Assembly (NCBI GenBank): GCA_021287165.1
Contig: JAJTAY010000029.1
Coordinates: forward strand, 208,125 to 272,124
Reading direction: 5' to 3'
DNA: 64,000 bases
Source of the DNA: Bacteroidia bacterium
GTDB taxonomy: Bacteria; Bacteroidota; Bacteroidia; Bacteroidales; F082
Of this stretch, positions 9,182-18,472 are shown piece after piece. A program made the translations under genes and the position numbers. The notes under the pieces were generated by a model. It was not told the origin of the DNA and made no database searches. It was given only the letters and a program-made list of their open reading frames with translations. The number at the start of each line of letters is the position of its first letter. Within the stretch, counting starts at the first letter, position 1.

Positions 9182-10476
9182 TGAAAGCCAAACACTTCTT
9201 AACACTATTGTTGCTTCTTGGTGCTTTCTCCATGCAGGCAGCCGATGCCCGAAGGTTCAGTCTGACCGACGCCAGGGCCTGGGCGCTTGAGCACAACCGC
9301 AACATGAAAGCGGCAGGCTATGCACTCACCAAGTCGGAGATGGCCTTGAGGGAAGCCATTGCAAACGGCCTTCCACAGGTGAATGCCAATGCCGACTACA
9401 GCAATGCCCTTGGCGCCAAAATTGTCATTCGCTTCAACGAAAACATGCCGCCGAGCGAGATTGATATCAAGCCTACGAGCAATTTATTTTTCAATGTAAA
9501 CCAGTTGATATTCAGTGGAAACTATATCGTCGGGATTCAATTGGCCAGGCTATCAAAAGAACTTACCGAGCTCAGCCGCGAACGCACGGAGCTCGACGTG
9601 ATAAGCGCCGTGACCGATGCTTACTACATGGCGCAATTAACAATGGAGAGTCGCAACATTCTGGAACAAAATGTCCGGAATCTGGAAGCATTGTACGAGA
9701 AAACCCTTGCTATGGCCAAAGTAGGCATGATTGAGAGCCTCAACGCCGAACAGCTCGAAGTGCAGCTGAGCAATCTGCGCAGCAGTCTTGCTTCGCTCGA
9801 AAGGCAGCATACCATGGCGGAAAACCTTTTAAGGCTGCAGCTTGGCCTCGATCCGGAGACACCCATAGAGCTAACCGACAAGTTGGAGACGCTGATGCAG
9901 GCGCAACAGCCAGTGTTGCCCGATGTAAAATTACGGCTTGATAAGCAGATCGACTTTAAAATGATGCTTCAGCAGGAGAAGCTTACACAAAAGCGTGTCG
10001 ATCTGCAGCGCGCAGCGGCACTGCCCACACTGGCAGGTTTCTACCGATACACCTATAAAATATTGAAACCTGATTTCGATATGACCCCAAAGAATATAGT
10101 CGGTCTGCAATTACAGATACCCATCTTCTCGAGCGGAGTGCGCTATTATAAAACAAGGGAAGCTAAAATAGACCTGCTTACTATTGAGAACACCAAAGAA
10201 CAGTTGAGCGACCAACTCAGGATTCAGGAAAAACAGCTGACTTTCAACCTCAACAGTGCGCTCGAACAATATGAAAATCAACGCAAAAGCATTGATGTTT
10301 CGCGCAGGGTTTACCAAAGTTTGAAAAACAAATATGAAAACGGAATGATATCCGGCCTGGATCTTATCAACGCCGACAACAATTACCTGCGGGCCGAATC
10401 GGACCACCTGAACGCCATGATGCAGGTGCTGAGCGCCAGGCTACAACTCGATAAACTTTACGGAAATCTGAAATAA
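9181..10476 (+). CDS. TolC-family outer-membrane efflux protein
   Basis: The 431-residue product has a signal peptide (1-23, ending QAADA) and two repeats of long amphipathic helices and short strands characteristic of TolC/OprM channel proteins (Ala/Leu/Glu/Gln-rich coiled-coil segments at about 130-240 and 325-425). It would form the trimeric outer-membrane exit duct for the adaptor and RND pump encoded next. It is translationally coupled to the TetR gene. The length is normal for the family. Confidence 0.92.
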   Translation: MKAKHFLTLLLLLGAFSMQAADARRFSLTDARAWALEHNRNMKAAGYALTKSEMALREAIANGLPQVNANADYSNALGAKIVIRFNENMPPSEIDIKPTSNLFFNVNQLIFSGNYIVGIQLARLSKELTELSRERTELDVISAVTDAYYMAQLTMESRNILEQNVRNLEALYEKTLAMAKVGMIESLNAEQLEVQLSNLRSSLASLERQHTMAENLLRLQLGLDPETPIELTDKLETLMQAQQPVLPDVKLRLDKQIDFKMMLQQEKLTQKRVDLQRAAALPTLAGFYRYTYKILKPDFDMTPKNIVGLQLQIPIFSSGVRYYKTREAKIDLLTIENTKEQLSDQLRIQEKQLTFNLNSALEQYENQRKSIDVSRRVYQSLKNKYENGMISGLDLINADNNYLRAESDHLNAMMQVLSARLQLDKLYGNLK

Positions 10477-10496
10477 AAACATTAATATCCGAATAC

Positions 10497-11546
10497 ATGA
10501 AAACCTTTAATTACATCATCATCCTTATCCTGATGACGGCCACCTTTGCCTGCACGGGAAAAAAGAAAGAAAGCGCAACACAACAAGCAGTTGCCGAAAA
10601 GCTTGAACCTGTCGAGGTTATGCCCCTGGAGATGAAGGACATATCGCGCGATGTGGAATACACCGCCAACCTTGCAGCCTATGAGGAGCTTCACCTTGCA
10701 CCAGCATCTCCGGGTCGGATTGATAAAATCGAAGTTGAAGTAGGACAGCGTGTTCGCAAAGGACAGGTATTGGTTAAAATGGACCAGACACAGCTGAGGC
10801 AGGCCGAGATTCAACTGGCCACGCTTGAAACCGACTATCGCCGGCTCGACACCCTACGCAAACTGGGCAGCATCGCTCAGCAGCAGTTCGATCAGCTGCG
10901 CACACAACTTGAAGTACTCCGCAAGAACGTCGATTTTCTACGCGAGAACACCCAGCTCAGGGCACCTTTCGACGGTGTTGTTTCGGGCAAGTATTTCGAA
11001 AACGGCGAGATGTACACTGGCGCCCCGTCGGCAGCAGTTGGTAAACCTGCTGTGGTTTCGCTGGTGCAGATAAACCGGCTTAAGGCCATGCTCCCGGTAT
11101 CGGAAAAATACCTTCCACTGGTAAAACGCGGAATGGAGGCCAAGGTTTTGAGCGATGTCTTTGCCGGCGAAACCTTCACAGGTAAAGTAACAAATGTTTA
11201 TCCTACGGTTGACCCTATGAGCCGTTCGTTCCAGATTGAAGTGACCATCGAAAACCGCAACGAAATGCTTCGTCCCGGCATGTATGCCCGCGTAACGCTT
11301 GCACTCGACCGCGATCAGGCCTTCCTGCTCCCAAGCATTGCCGTGCTTAAGCTGCAAGGCTCGAACGACCGTTACCTTTTTGTCGAAAACAACGGTATGG
11401 CACGCAGAGTACCCGTGCTTATCATGAAGCGATACAACGATATGGTTGAGGTTTCGGGCGAGAACCTCAAGCCAGGCGACAGAGTCATTGTTTCCGGACA
11501 GGCACGACTGCTTGATGGTGCCAAAGTAAAAGTGCTGAACAACTAA
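10497..11546 (+). CDS. RND efflux periplasmic adaptor (membrane fusion) lipoprotein
   Basis: The 349-residue product has a lipoprotein signal (Cys19 in TFACTG). A split lipoyl/biotinyl-like domain (LAPASPGRIDKIEVEVGQRV on one side, LRAPFDGVVSGKYFENGEM on the other) flanks a short coiled-coil hairpin, followed by beta-barrel and membrane-proximal domains. It bridges the RND pump to the TolC-like channel. The gap to the tolC-like gene is 20 bases and to the RND gene 12 bases, so all are co-transcribed. Confidence 0.93.
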   Translation: MKTFNYIIILILMTATFACTGKKKESATQQAVAEKLEPVEVMPLEMKDISRDVEYTANLAAYEELHLAPASPGRIDKIEVEVGQRVRKGQVLVKMDQTQLRQAEIQLATLETDYRRLDTLRKLGSIAQQQFDQLRTQLEVLRKNVDFLRENTQLRAPFDGVVSGKYFENGEMYTGAPSAAVGKPAVVSLVQINRLKAMLPVSEKYLPLVKRGMEAKVLSDVFAGETFTGKVTNVYPTVDPMSRSFQIEVTIENRNEMLRPGMYARVTLALDRDQAFLLPSIAVLKLQGSNDRYLFVENNGMARRVPVLIMKRYNDMVEVSGENLKPGDRVIVSGQARLLDGAKVKVLNN

Positions 11547-11558
11547 TCTGGCACAGCC

Positions 11559-14500
11559 ATGAGTATCTATAAATCAGCCGTCAACAAGCCCATCACCACC
11601 TTCATGGTGTTTACGGCTGTCATTGTAATGGGCATTTATTCGCTGATGAATATCTCGGTTGACCTTTATCCCGAAATTGACCCGCCCTTCCTCACCGTAA
11701 TTACCTCCTATCCCGGTGCCAGCGCCGCCGACATTGAAACCAATGTCACCAAGCGTCTTGAAGACGCATTGAACACCGTGGACAAGGTGAAAATGGTTCG
11801 ATCCACCTCCAGCGACAACCTTTCGGTAATCACCCTCGAATTCAACTGGGGTGCTGACCTTTCGGAGGCAACCAACGAAATCCGCGACCTGATCGACCGC
11901 ATTTATGCCCGCATGCCCGATGGCGCTGATCGCCCCTCGATTTTCAAATTCAACACCAATATGATGCCTATTGTTTTCTATGCCGTTACGGCAAAAGAAA
12001 GCTATCCGGGCCTCGAAAAAATTCTGGATGAGAAAATCGTCAATCCGCTTAACAGGGTTGAAGGTGTGGGTTCGGTTTCGATGATCGGCGTGCCAAAGCG
12101 TGTTGTATATGTGGAAGCCGACCCCCGAAGACTCGATGCCTACAACATGACCATAGAGCAGCTGGGCAACAGTATCGCCGCTGAAAACATGAATATGCCC
12201 TCCGGCAATGTGCGGATGGGTAAAATGGAGTACCAATTGCGCGTTATGGGCGAGTTTGGGGAAAGCAGCGAACTGGACAAGCTCATTGTAGGCAACTACG
12301 GCGGAAGGCCGGTTTATTTGCGCGATGTAGCCATAGTGCGCGACTCGCTTAAGGATAAGTCGCAGGACGAGAAGATAAATGGAAGCACAGGTTTGAGACT
12401 TTTTGTGATGAAGCAATCGGGTGCCAACACTGTGAAAGTGGCCCGTGACATCAACAAAAAGATGGCCGAGTTGCTCCCGACGCTTCCACCCGACATCAAG
12501 GTAGAGCAGATCCTTGATACCTCAAGCTTCATCAGGGGTTCGATCAATAACCTTGCTGAAACACTGATGTATGCTTTTCTCTTTGTGGCACTTGTGGTCA
12601 TCTTTTTCCTCGGCAGGTGGAGAGCAACATTTATCATCCTGCTCACTATACCCATCTCGCTTATTGTTTCATTTATCTATCTGTTCATTACCGGCAATAC
12701 CATAAACGTTATTTCGCTCACCTCGCTGTCCATTGCCATAGGTATGGTGGTTGACGATGCCATTGTAGTACTCGAGAACATTACGAGGCATATTGAGCGT
12801 GGTAACAGTCCGCGGGAAGCGGCTATTTACGCCACCAACGAGGTATGGCTGGCTGTAATCGTAACAACTTTGGTTGTTGTGGCCGTGTTCTTTCCGCTCA
12901 CACTTGTAGGAGGCCTCACCGGCATGCTGTTCAATCAGTTAGGCTGGATTGTAACCATTACCGTTACAACCTCCACACTGGCCGCCATCAGCCTTACGCC
13001 CATGCTGTCGTCGAAAATGCTCAGGCTTCGTCCTGTTATCCAAAAACCCAAATGGTATCATCATCAACGCGCCATTCTGCCTTTCCTCAACTGGGTAGAT
13101 GACTTCTATGTAAACACACTCCGTTGGGTTCTCAGGCACAAAACAGTAACCATGATCATAGCGCTGGCCATCTTTGTGGGTTCGTTGATGCTGATGCGCT
13201 TCGTAGGCACCGATTTCCTGCCCCAAACCGACGAATCAAGGCTTACGGCCACTATAGAGCTTCAAACGGGCACGCGCGTTGAGGAATCAATGAAAACCGC
13301 CCGTAAAATTGAAGCTATTATCAAACAGGATTTTCCTGAAATTGAAATTATGGCTGTAACTTCAGGTGCTGACGATGAGGGAACGATGTTTTCGGCCTTC
13401 CAGCAATCAGGCTCAAATATTATAAACCTGCTTGGCCGTTTGTCACCTGTTGAAAAGCGCGACCGCTCGGTATGGAATGTGGCTGATGCATTGCGCGACC
13501 GCATCGCCGAATTCCCTGAAGTGGTCAATTACAATGTAAGTACTGGCGGCGCCGGCATGAGTTTTGGCGGCGAAAGTCAGGTAGAAATCGACGTTTTCGG
13601 CTACGATTTCAACACCACGAACCGCATTGCTGAAGAAATCCGCACGAAACTCTCTTCGATAGAGGGTGCAAAGGACATTACAGTCAGCCGAAAGAAGGAC
13701 AAGCCCGAACTTCAGATTCATCTCGACAGGGAGAAAATTGCCCTTCACGGTTTGACAACGGCGCAGGTTTCGGGCATGGTTCGCAATCGTGTCAACGGTA
13801 TGGTTGCTTCGCTTTTTAAAGAAGAGGGCGACGAGTATGAAATTCGCGTGCGTCTCGCTGAACAATACCGTAACAATATCACCCAGCTCGAAGAGCTTAC
13901 CATCTTTACGCCTCAGGGTAAGAAGGTTAAACTTAAAGAATTGGGCACAATTGATGAAAACTGGGGACCTCCGGCTATTCAACACAAACGTAAGGAACGC
14001 GTGGTTACAGTAACTGCAAAGCCAAGCGGAACTTCGCTCGGTCAACTTGCCGACAAAATTATTCTCACCCTCAAGGAAGTGCAGCTCCCTCAGGACGTGA
14101 CTATTCAGGTTGGCGGAGCATATAAAGATCAGCAGGAATCGTTTCAGGACCTGGCACTGCTTATGCTCTTGAGTCTTGTGCTGGTATTTATCGTAATGGC
14201 TTCGCAGTTCGAATCGTTCACCATGCCATTTATCATCATGTTCTCCATTCCTTTTGCTTTCTCAGGCGTAATTCTCGGTCTATTGTTGACCGGCACCACC
14301 CTCAGTGTAATTGCGGCACTTGGCGCGGTACTGCTCATCGGTATTGTGGTGAAAAACGGCATTGTGCTGGTTGACTTCACCAATCTGTTGCGCGACCGCG
14401 GCGAAAGGCTCTATGATGCCATTGTCAACGCCGGCCGTTCGCGTCTGCGTCCCGTGCTTATGACGGCATTTACCACCATCCTGGGCATGTTGCCGTTGGC

Positions 14501-14684
14501 ACTCAGCACCGGCGAAGGTTCCGAAATCTGGCGACCTATGGGTATATCGGTTATCGGAGGTCTGGTTTTCTCAACCATCGTAACCATGGTGGTAGTTCCG
14601 GTGATGTATGCGGTAATGGCGCGTACGGGCGAGCGCGACAAGCTTATGAAAGTGCGTCGTAAGTTTCAGGAGCAGAACTTGTAA
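11559..14684 (+). CDS. RND-superfamily efflux pump, inner-membrane permease
   Basis: The 1041-residue protein shows the duplicated RND layout: TM1 at the N terminus, a large periplasmic porter loop (DLYPEIDPPFLTVITSYPG and following), TM2-6, a second periplasmic loop, and the final TM bundle. The proton-relay Asp pair is visible in GMVVDDAIVVLENI of TM4. Sequence style is HAE1/AcrB-like rather than a heavy-metal pump, so organic toxic compounds are the likely substrates, but specificity cannot be told. It works as a trimer with the adaptor and TolC-like proteins encoded just upstream and may be modulated by the small protein encoded just downstream. Confidence 0.95.
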   Translation: MSIYKSAVNKPITTFMVFTAVIVMGIYSLMNISVDLYPEIDPPFLTVITSYPGASAADIETNVTKRLEDALNTVDKVKMVRSTSSDNLSVITLEFNWGADLSEATNEIRDLIDRIYARMPDGADRPSIFKFNTNMMPIVFYAVTAKESYPGLEKILDEKIVNPLNRVEGVGSVSMIGVPKRVVYVEADPRRLDAYNMTIEQLGNSIAAENMNMPSGNVRMGKMEYQLRVMGEFGESSELDKLIVGNYGGRPVYLRDVAIVRDSLKDKSQDEKINGSTGLRLFVMKQSGANTVKVARDINKKMAELLPTLPPDIKVEQILDTSSFIRGSINNLAETLMYAFLFVALVVIFFLGRWRATFIILLTIPISLIVSFIYLFITGNTINVISLTSLSIAIGMVVDDAIVVLENITRHIERGNSPREAAIYATNEVWLAVIVTTLVVVAVFFPLTLVGGLTGMLFNQLGWIVTITVTTSTLAAISLTPMLSSKMLRLRPVIQKPKWYHHQRAILPFLNWVDDFYVNTLRWVLRHKTVTMIIALAIFVGSLMLMRFVGTDFLPQTDESRLTATIELQTGTRVEESMKTARKIEAIIKQDFPEIEIMAVTSGADDEGTMFSAFQQSGSNIINLLGRLSPVEKRDRSVWNVADALRDRIAEFPEVVNYNVSTGGAGMSFGGESQVEIDVFGYDFNTTNRIAEEIRTKLSSIEGAKDITVSRKKDKPELQIHLDREKIALHGLTTAQVSGMVRNRVNGMVASLFKEEGDEYEIRVRLAEQYRNNITQLEELTIFTPQGKKVKLKELGTIDENWGPPAIQHKRKERVVTVTAKPSGTSLGQLADKIILTLKEVQLPQDVTIQVGGAYKDQQESFQDLALLMLLSLVLVFIVMASQFESFTMPFIIMFSIPFAFSGVILGLLLTGTTLSVIAALGAVLLIGIVVKNGIVLVDFTNLLRDRGERLYDAIVNAGRSRLRPVLMTAFTTILGMLPLALSTGEGSEIWRPMGISVIGGLVFSTIVTMVVVPVMYAVMARTGERDKLMKVRRKFQEQNL

Positions 14685-14708
14685 TAACCTAACGTAATCT
14701 GAAGAATC

Positions 14709-15002
14709 ATGAAAGCAATAATGATCGTTTTTAATATAGCCCATTCCGAACGCGTGGATTTTGTCCTCGACCAGCTTGGCATAAGGGGCTTTACCTGGCT
14801 CGACGACGTGAAAGGCCGTGGCAGCGTTAACGGTGAGCCCCGCATGGGCACACACACCTGGCCCGAGATCAATTCAGCGGTTTTTACAATTGTCGAAGAT
14901 GAAAAGGTTGATCCCCTGCTGGAAAAGATCGTCAAAATCGATGCCATCAACGAGGAAGTTGGGATCAGAGCGTTTGTGTGGGATATCCTGAAAGCCGTGT
15001 AG
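14709..15002 (+). CDS. PG0541-family transporter-associated small protein
   Basis: This 97-residue soluble protein (MKAIMIVFNIAHSERV...) has the length and pattern of the PG0541 family, small ferredoxin-like/P-II-like proteins encoded directly after RND efflux genes in Bacteroidota. It starts 24 bases after the RND gene and is the last gene of the operon, closed by a terminator. The role is not established; a regulatory or assembly role at the cytoplasmic face of the pump is a reasonable inference from the PII-like fold. Confidence 0.8.
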   Translation: MKAIMIVFNIAHSERVDFVLDQLGIRGFTWLDDVKGRGSVNGEPRMGTHTWPEINSAVFTIVEDEKVDPLLEKIVKIDAINEEVGIRAFVWDILKAV

Positions 15003-15026
15003 AGCAGTTTCCTGTTTTCCTATTTC

Positions 15027-15062
15027 AAAGCCCGGGAGTTTTATTCCGGGCTTTTTATTTTT
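15027..15062 (+). terminator. intrinsic terminator of the efflux operon
   Basis: A 9-bp stem (AAAGCCCGG/CCGGGCTTT) is followed by TTATTTTT. It lies between the convergent efflux operon and the lipoprotein gene ending at 15066. Confidence 0.85.
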
Positions 15063-15065
15063 CGC

Positions 15066-15911
15066 TTAATCCTCGAGCATTATGAACCTGTCGTTCACGG
15101 TAGCCTTGAGACTTTTATTGAATGGGTCCCAGCGAAAATAACGACGTGGCGTTGTGGCTGGGCCAAGTTTTTGATTTGTATAGTCGTTCATCATATAATC
15201 GAAGGTGTATGCCGCGTACAACCGTCCGAGGTAAGTGATAAAATTTCTTGCTCTTTCAACGGTTAGTGTATCTACCTTCAATTTATAGTCAATTTTGCCC
15301 GTCATGAACCTCATCGTAAAATAACCATCATACTTATCGAGCACATCGTGTGTGGCAAATAACACCACTGGTTTCTTCAGATTAAGGTCATTTAATTTGT
15401 TGAGTTCAAGCCAAACGCCAACGTTCAAACCATTGATGGTAAAGTCGTAGGTATAAACGGTTTCGCCCACCAGAACTTCATCTTCAACCGGGCTGTAGTA
15501 TTCCTGAATCTCCATCTGGGCCAGATTGAGGATATAGGCCGAAGAATCGGTTTTCAGAAAAGCTTCGGTCTGATCCTCCGTATAAACATTGAGACCATAT
15601 TTTCGCAATTCGGATAGATAGCTCTGTCCAAAGAGGTTCAAAATAGTCTGTCTGTTGAGCTGTGGCAACAAAATTGTGTTTTCAAGTAAGCGGGAATCCT
15701 CCAAAGCCTGGGCATAGGTGAAGCTGTTTCTAGGGTATTCGGATTTTTGGTTTACAAGCCAGACTTCTTTTGGGAGCAAAACGAGCACCGATTTTTCTTT
15801 TGCCCTGAGGGCATATTTACGGGCCAAATTGCGCTCCGGCGAGCAGGACCAGGCGGTAAAAAAAACTGCAGAGGCAACAAAACAAAAGAATGTCAGGCGG
15901 AGGTACCGCAT
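15066..15911 (-). CDS. hypothetical lipoprotein
   Basis: Unrecognised family. An upstream in-frame ATG exists at 15956, but starting at the ATG at 15911 gives a 281-residue product with a proper lipoprotein signal (MRYLRLTFF..., Cys23 in AWSCS), so I prefer it. The mature part is soluble, mixed alpha/beta, and rich in Leu and Tyr. It is convergent with the efflux operon and downstream of the flavodiiron gene on the same strand; the 74-base gap shows no terminator, so co-transcription is possible. Nothing points to a function. Confidence 0.7.
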   Translation of the reverse strand: MRYLRLTFFCFVASAVFFTAWSCSPERNLARKYALRAKEKSVLVLLPKEVWLVNQKSEYPRNSFTYAQALEDSRLLENTILLPQLNRQTILNLFGQSYLSELRKYGLNVYTEDQTEAFLKTDSSAYILNLAQMEIQEYYSPVEDEVLVGETVYTYDFTINGLNVGVWLELNKLNDLNLKKPVVLFATHDVLDKYDGYFTMRFMTGKIDYKLKVDTLTVERARNFITYLGRLYAAYTFDYMMNDYTNQKLGPATTPRRYFRWDPFNKSLKATVNDRFIMLED

Positions 15912-15985
15912 ACGCAATGGTTGTAGGGCAAAATTAAACAATCGCAGCAACAGCATGCGATTATTAGCGCAAGCTGAGAAAAATT

Positions 15986-17188
15986 TCAGGCAGTTTGCAA
16001 TAGCTGACGGGCAAACTGTTCGCCATAGGCTTCGGCCCGGGCAAGGTCTTCTTCGGCTGGCGAAAACTTTACGAAAACATCGGTATCAGTGTATTGCAAC
16101 TTCAGGCTCTCGAGATTGGCACGAATCAGTTTCATAGCCTCGCCACTCCAGCCGTAAGAACCAAAACCTCCTGCAAGCTTTCCTTTATCGCGCAAGGGAT
16201 TGATTACTGCAAAAAGCTTGTATATGGGAAGAAGGATATTTTGATTGATTGTCGGGCTGCCGACGATAAGTCCCGACGACATGGTGAGTTGCATTTCGAG
16301 ATCGCCTATGGAGGTATGCTCAATATCTTCGGCATAGGCTTTCACAATGCCCGATTTTTCGATGCCTTTTGCGATTGCCTCGGCAATGGCGCCCGTTTTA
16401 TGGTAGGCCGAAACATAGGGAATATAAACCCTGTGCGGCTGAGGTAGCGCCAGATACTCCCGCGAGTATTGCTCCGACAGGTCAACATAGCGTTTCCATT
16501 GACTACGAAGAATAGGACCATGTCCGGTGGCAACAACATCAATTTCCAAAGGCCTGATGCGCTCAATGGCCTTGAGCATAAACTTGCTGAATGGCTTCAG
16601 GATAACATCGAAATAATATTTGAAAGCATCGTCCCAGTTGCCTACAAGGTCGTCAAACATCCTGTCGTCGGCATAGTGAGCGCCAAACGAATCGCAGGTA
16701 AACAATACCTTATCTTCAACAAGGTAGGTGTACATGCTATCGGGCCAATGAAGATTGGGGGCAGAAATGAAACGGATGGTTTTATTACCAAGACTCAATT
16801 CTTCCTGGTCTTTTACCTGTATGCTTTTAAACGGAATGGAAACCAGATCGTTGAGATACCGGATGGCGTTTCCTGTGCCAACAACGGTGGCCTGAGGGGC
16901 TAATTCGAGCAACTTCTGCACACAGCCCGAATGGTCGGGTTCGGTGTGGTTAATGATGATGTACTGCAGTTCGGAAGGGTTCATCAACGAACGCAGTTTG
17001 GCTTCATATTGCGGCCAGAAGCGTTCCTTAACAGTTTCTACTACAGCCTTTTTTTCAGCATTGATGAAATAGCTGTTGTAAGTGGTGCCATACTTTGTTT
17101 CCATCACCACATCAAAGGTCACCAAATCCTTATCAAGCGCCCCTATCCACTGAACATCAGGCTTTACCTCAAGAACAAACGGCTCCAT
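15986..17188 (-). CDS. flavodiiron protein (A-type flavoprotein, FprA/ROO type)
   Basis: The ATG at 17188 (MEPFVLEVKP) gives 400 residues. The N-terminal metallo-beta-lactamase-like domain carries the di-iron ligand motif HTEPDHSG (His81, Glu83, Asp85, His86) and later a His in NLHWPDS and an Asp in FTCDSFGAH. The C-terminal flavodoxin domain, from about residue 255, contains SAYHKTGAIAEAI for FMN binding. Such proteins reduce O2 to water or NO to N2O in anaerobes, taking electrons from rubredoxin or a similar donor, and protect against oxygen or nitrosative stress. No rubredoxin gene is adjacent. A minus-7 element lies 20 bases upstream. Confidence 0.93.
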   Translation of the reverse strand: MEPFVLEVKPDVQWIGALDKDLVTFDVVMETKYGTTYNSYFINAEKKAVVETVKERFWPQYEAKLRSLMNPSELQYIIINHTEPDHSGCVQKLLELAPQATVVGTGNAIRYLNDLVSIPFKSIQVKDQEELSLGNKTIRFISAPNLHWPDSMYTYLVEDKVLFTCDSFGAHYADDRMFDDLVGNWDDAFKYYFDVILKPFSKFMLKAIERIRPLEIDVVATGHGPILRSQWKRYVDLSEQYSREYLALPQPHRVYIPYVSAYHKTGAIAEAIAKGIEKSGIVKAYAEDIEHTSIGDLEMQLTMSSGLIVGSPTINQNILLPIYKLFAVINPLRDKGKLAGGFGSYGWSGEAMKLIRANLESLKLQYTDTDVFVKFSPAEEDLARAEAYGEQFARQLLQTA

Positions 17189-17208
17189 AAGTTTCAAAAT
17201 TAATCAGG

Positions 17209-17216
17209 CAAAATTA
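17209..17216 (-). promoter_or_regulatory. minus-7 element of the flavodiiron gene
   Basis: The minus strand reads TAATTTTG, an exact TAnnTTTG match, about 20 bases before the ATG at 17188. It also argues against the TTG start at 17197. Confidence 0.5.
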
Positions 17217-17353
17217 GCCCAAAAAGCGCATTGAATGGTTCTAAATAAGCCTCTAAGGTCCATACAGCTCAGCCCTCTCTTCGTTGTGCTGACCAATAAA
17301 AACATTGAGGCATAACCGGAAAGGCCAAAGAATAGTAAGGTGGTTTGCCAATT

Positions 17354-18472
17354 CTACTTTGGATCAAGAGCAGCCACTTTCAGAATTTTTTTAAAGATAT
17401 CGGTATTGTCGTAAACACCGCTGAATTGCGAGGCCCCTGCACCAAAAGCATAAACGGGTACAATTACCCCGGAGTGATCGTCGGAGGAAAAATGAAATTT
17501 GACACCTTTATTCCGCTTGTTTTGGCCGTGAATAAGCGTAAGTCCTCCGGTTTCATGATCGGCCGTAACAACAACCAGTGTTCCGGGATTTTTCTCAGCA
17601 AATGCCACTGCAACACCAACCGCTTTGTCAAAATCGATCATTTCGTTGATGAGGTAAGTAGAGTCGTTGTTGTGCCCGGCCCAGTCGATCTGTGATCCTT
17701 CTACCATCAGGAAGAAGCCCTTATCGTTGCGACTATCCAATGCTTCGATGGCTACACGTGTAGCTTCGGCAAGGGTATAGTTTGTTCTTTTTGCAGCGGG
17801 AGCGGGATGTGCAGTATCGGTCAGCACAAGTAGCTTATTGAAACCCTTCCCGCTTTTTGGCAGACTTTCGAAAAATGCGAAGCCATTATCTTTCATTTCA
17901 CTCACCAGATTGCGACCGTCTTTACGACGCGTAAAGTTGTACAATCCCCCACCGATTACAACATCGACAGGCGATTTCACAAAATCGGCGGCAATTTCCT
18001 GTTCGTTTTTACGCGAGATGTTTTTAGCCACAAAATCAGCGGGTGTGGCATGTGTTACGTCGCAGGTAACGGCAACACCTGTGCGGCGACCATCGCGTGC
18101 AAAAATATCAAGCAGACTGGGCACTGCCGTGCTGTCGGGCCCCATACCAATCATGCCGTTGCGGGTTTTGTAGCCTGTGGCAAGGGCAGTTCCACCGGCA
18201 CCGGAATCGGTAATTTTGTGTGTATAGGAATCGGTGCTGATGAGTCCTATAACAGGTGCCTTGAACATGGCGGGCATTTCGCCGGTGGCCAGCTGCAGCG
18301 CATGGGCCTGTGCCAGCCCCATCCCGTCGCCAATCATAAAGATGACGTTATTAACAACAACAGGCTTTTCAACAGCCTGTGAAACAACACCTTTGGCTCT
18401 GCGCTGCGATTGAGCCGGCAGCACTGCCATGAGGGCCAGGAAAAGAAGAGCAAAGGAAAGTTTTGTTTTCAT
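17354..18472 (-). CDS. alkaline phosphatase
   Basis: The 372-residue protein has a signal peptide (1-23, ending AQSQ). Core motifs of the alkaline phosphatase superfamily are present: metal-binding Asp49 in FMIGDGMG, nucleophile Ser90 in ITDSGAGGTALATG, the acidic/His cluster EGSQIDWAGHNND, and ADHETGG near the end. It should hydrolyse phosphomonoesters in the periplasm to release phosphate. It is about 80-100 residues shorter than the E. coli enzyme, as is common in Bacteroidota. Its ATG overlaps the TGA of the metallophosphoesterase gene upstream, so the two are translationally coupled. Confidence 0.93.
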   Translation of the reverse strand: MKTKLSFALLFLALMAVLPAQSQRRAKGVVSQAVEKPVVVNNVIFMIGDGMGLAQAHALQLATGEMPAMFKAPVIGLISTDSYTHKITDSGAGGTALATGYKTRNGMIGMGPDSTAVPSLLDIFARDGRRTGVAVTCDVTHATPADFVAKNISRKNEQEIAADFVKSPVDVVIGGGLYNFTRRKDGRNLVSEMKDNGFAFFESLPKSGKGFNKLLVLTDTAHPAPAAKRTNYTLAEATRVAIEALDSRNDKGFFLMVEGSQIDWAGHNNDSTYLINEMIDFDKAVGVAVAFAEKNPGTLVVVTADHETGGLTLIHGQNKRNKGVKFHFSSDDHSGVIVPVYAFGAGASQFSGVYDNTDIFKKILKVAALDPK

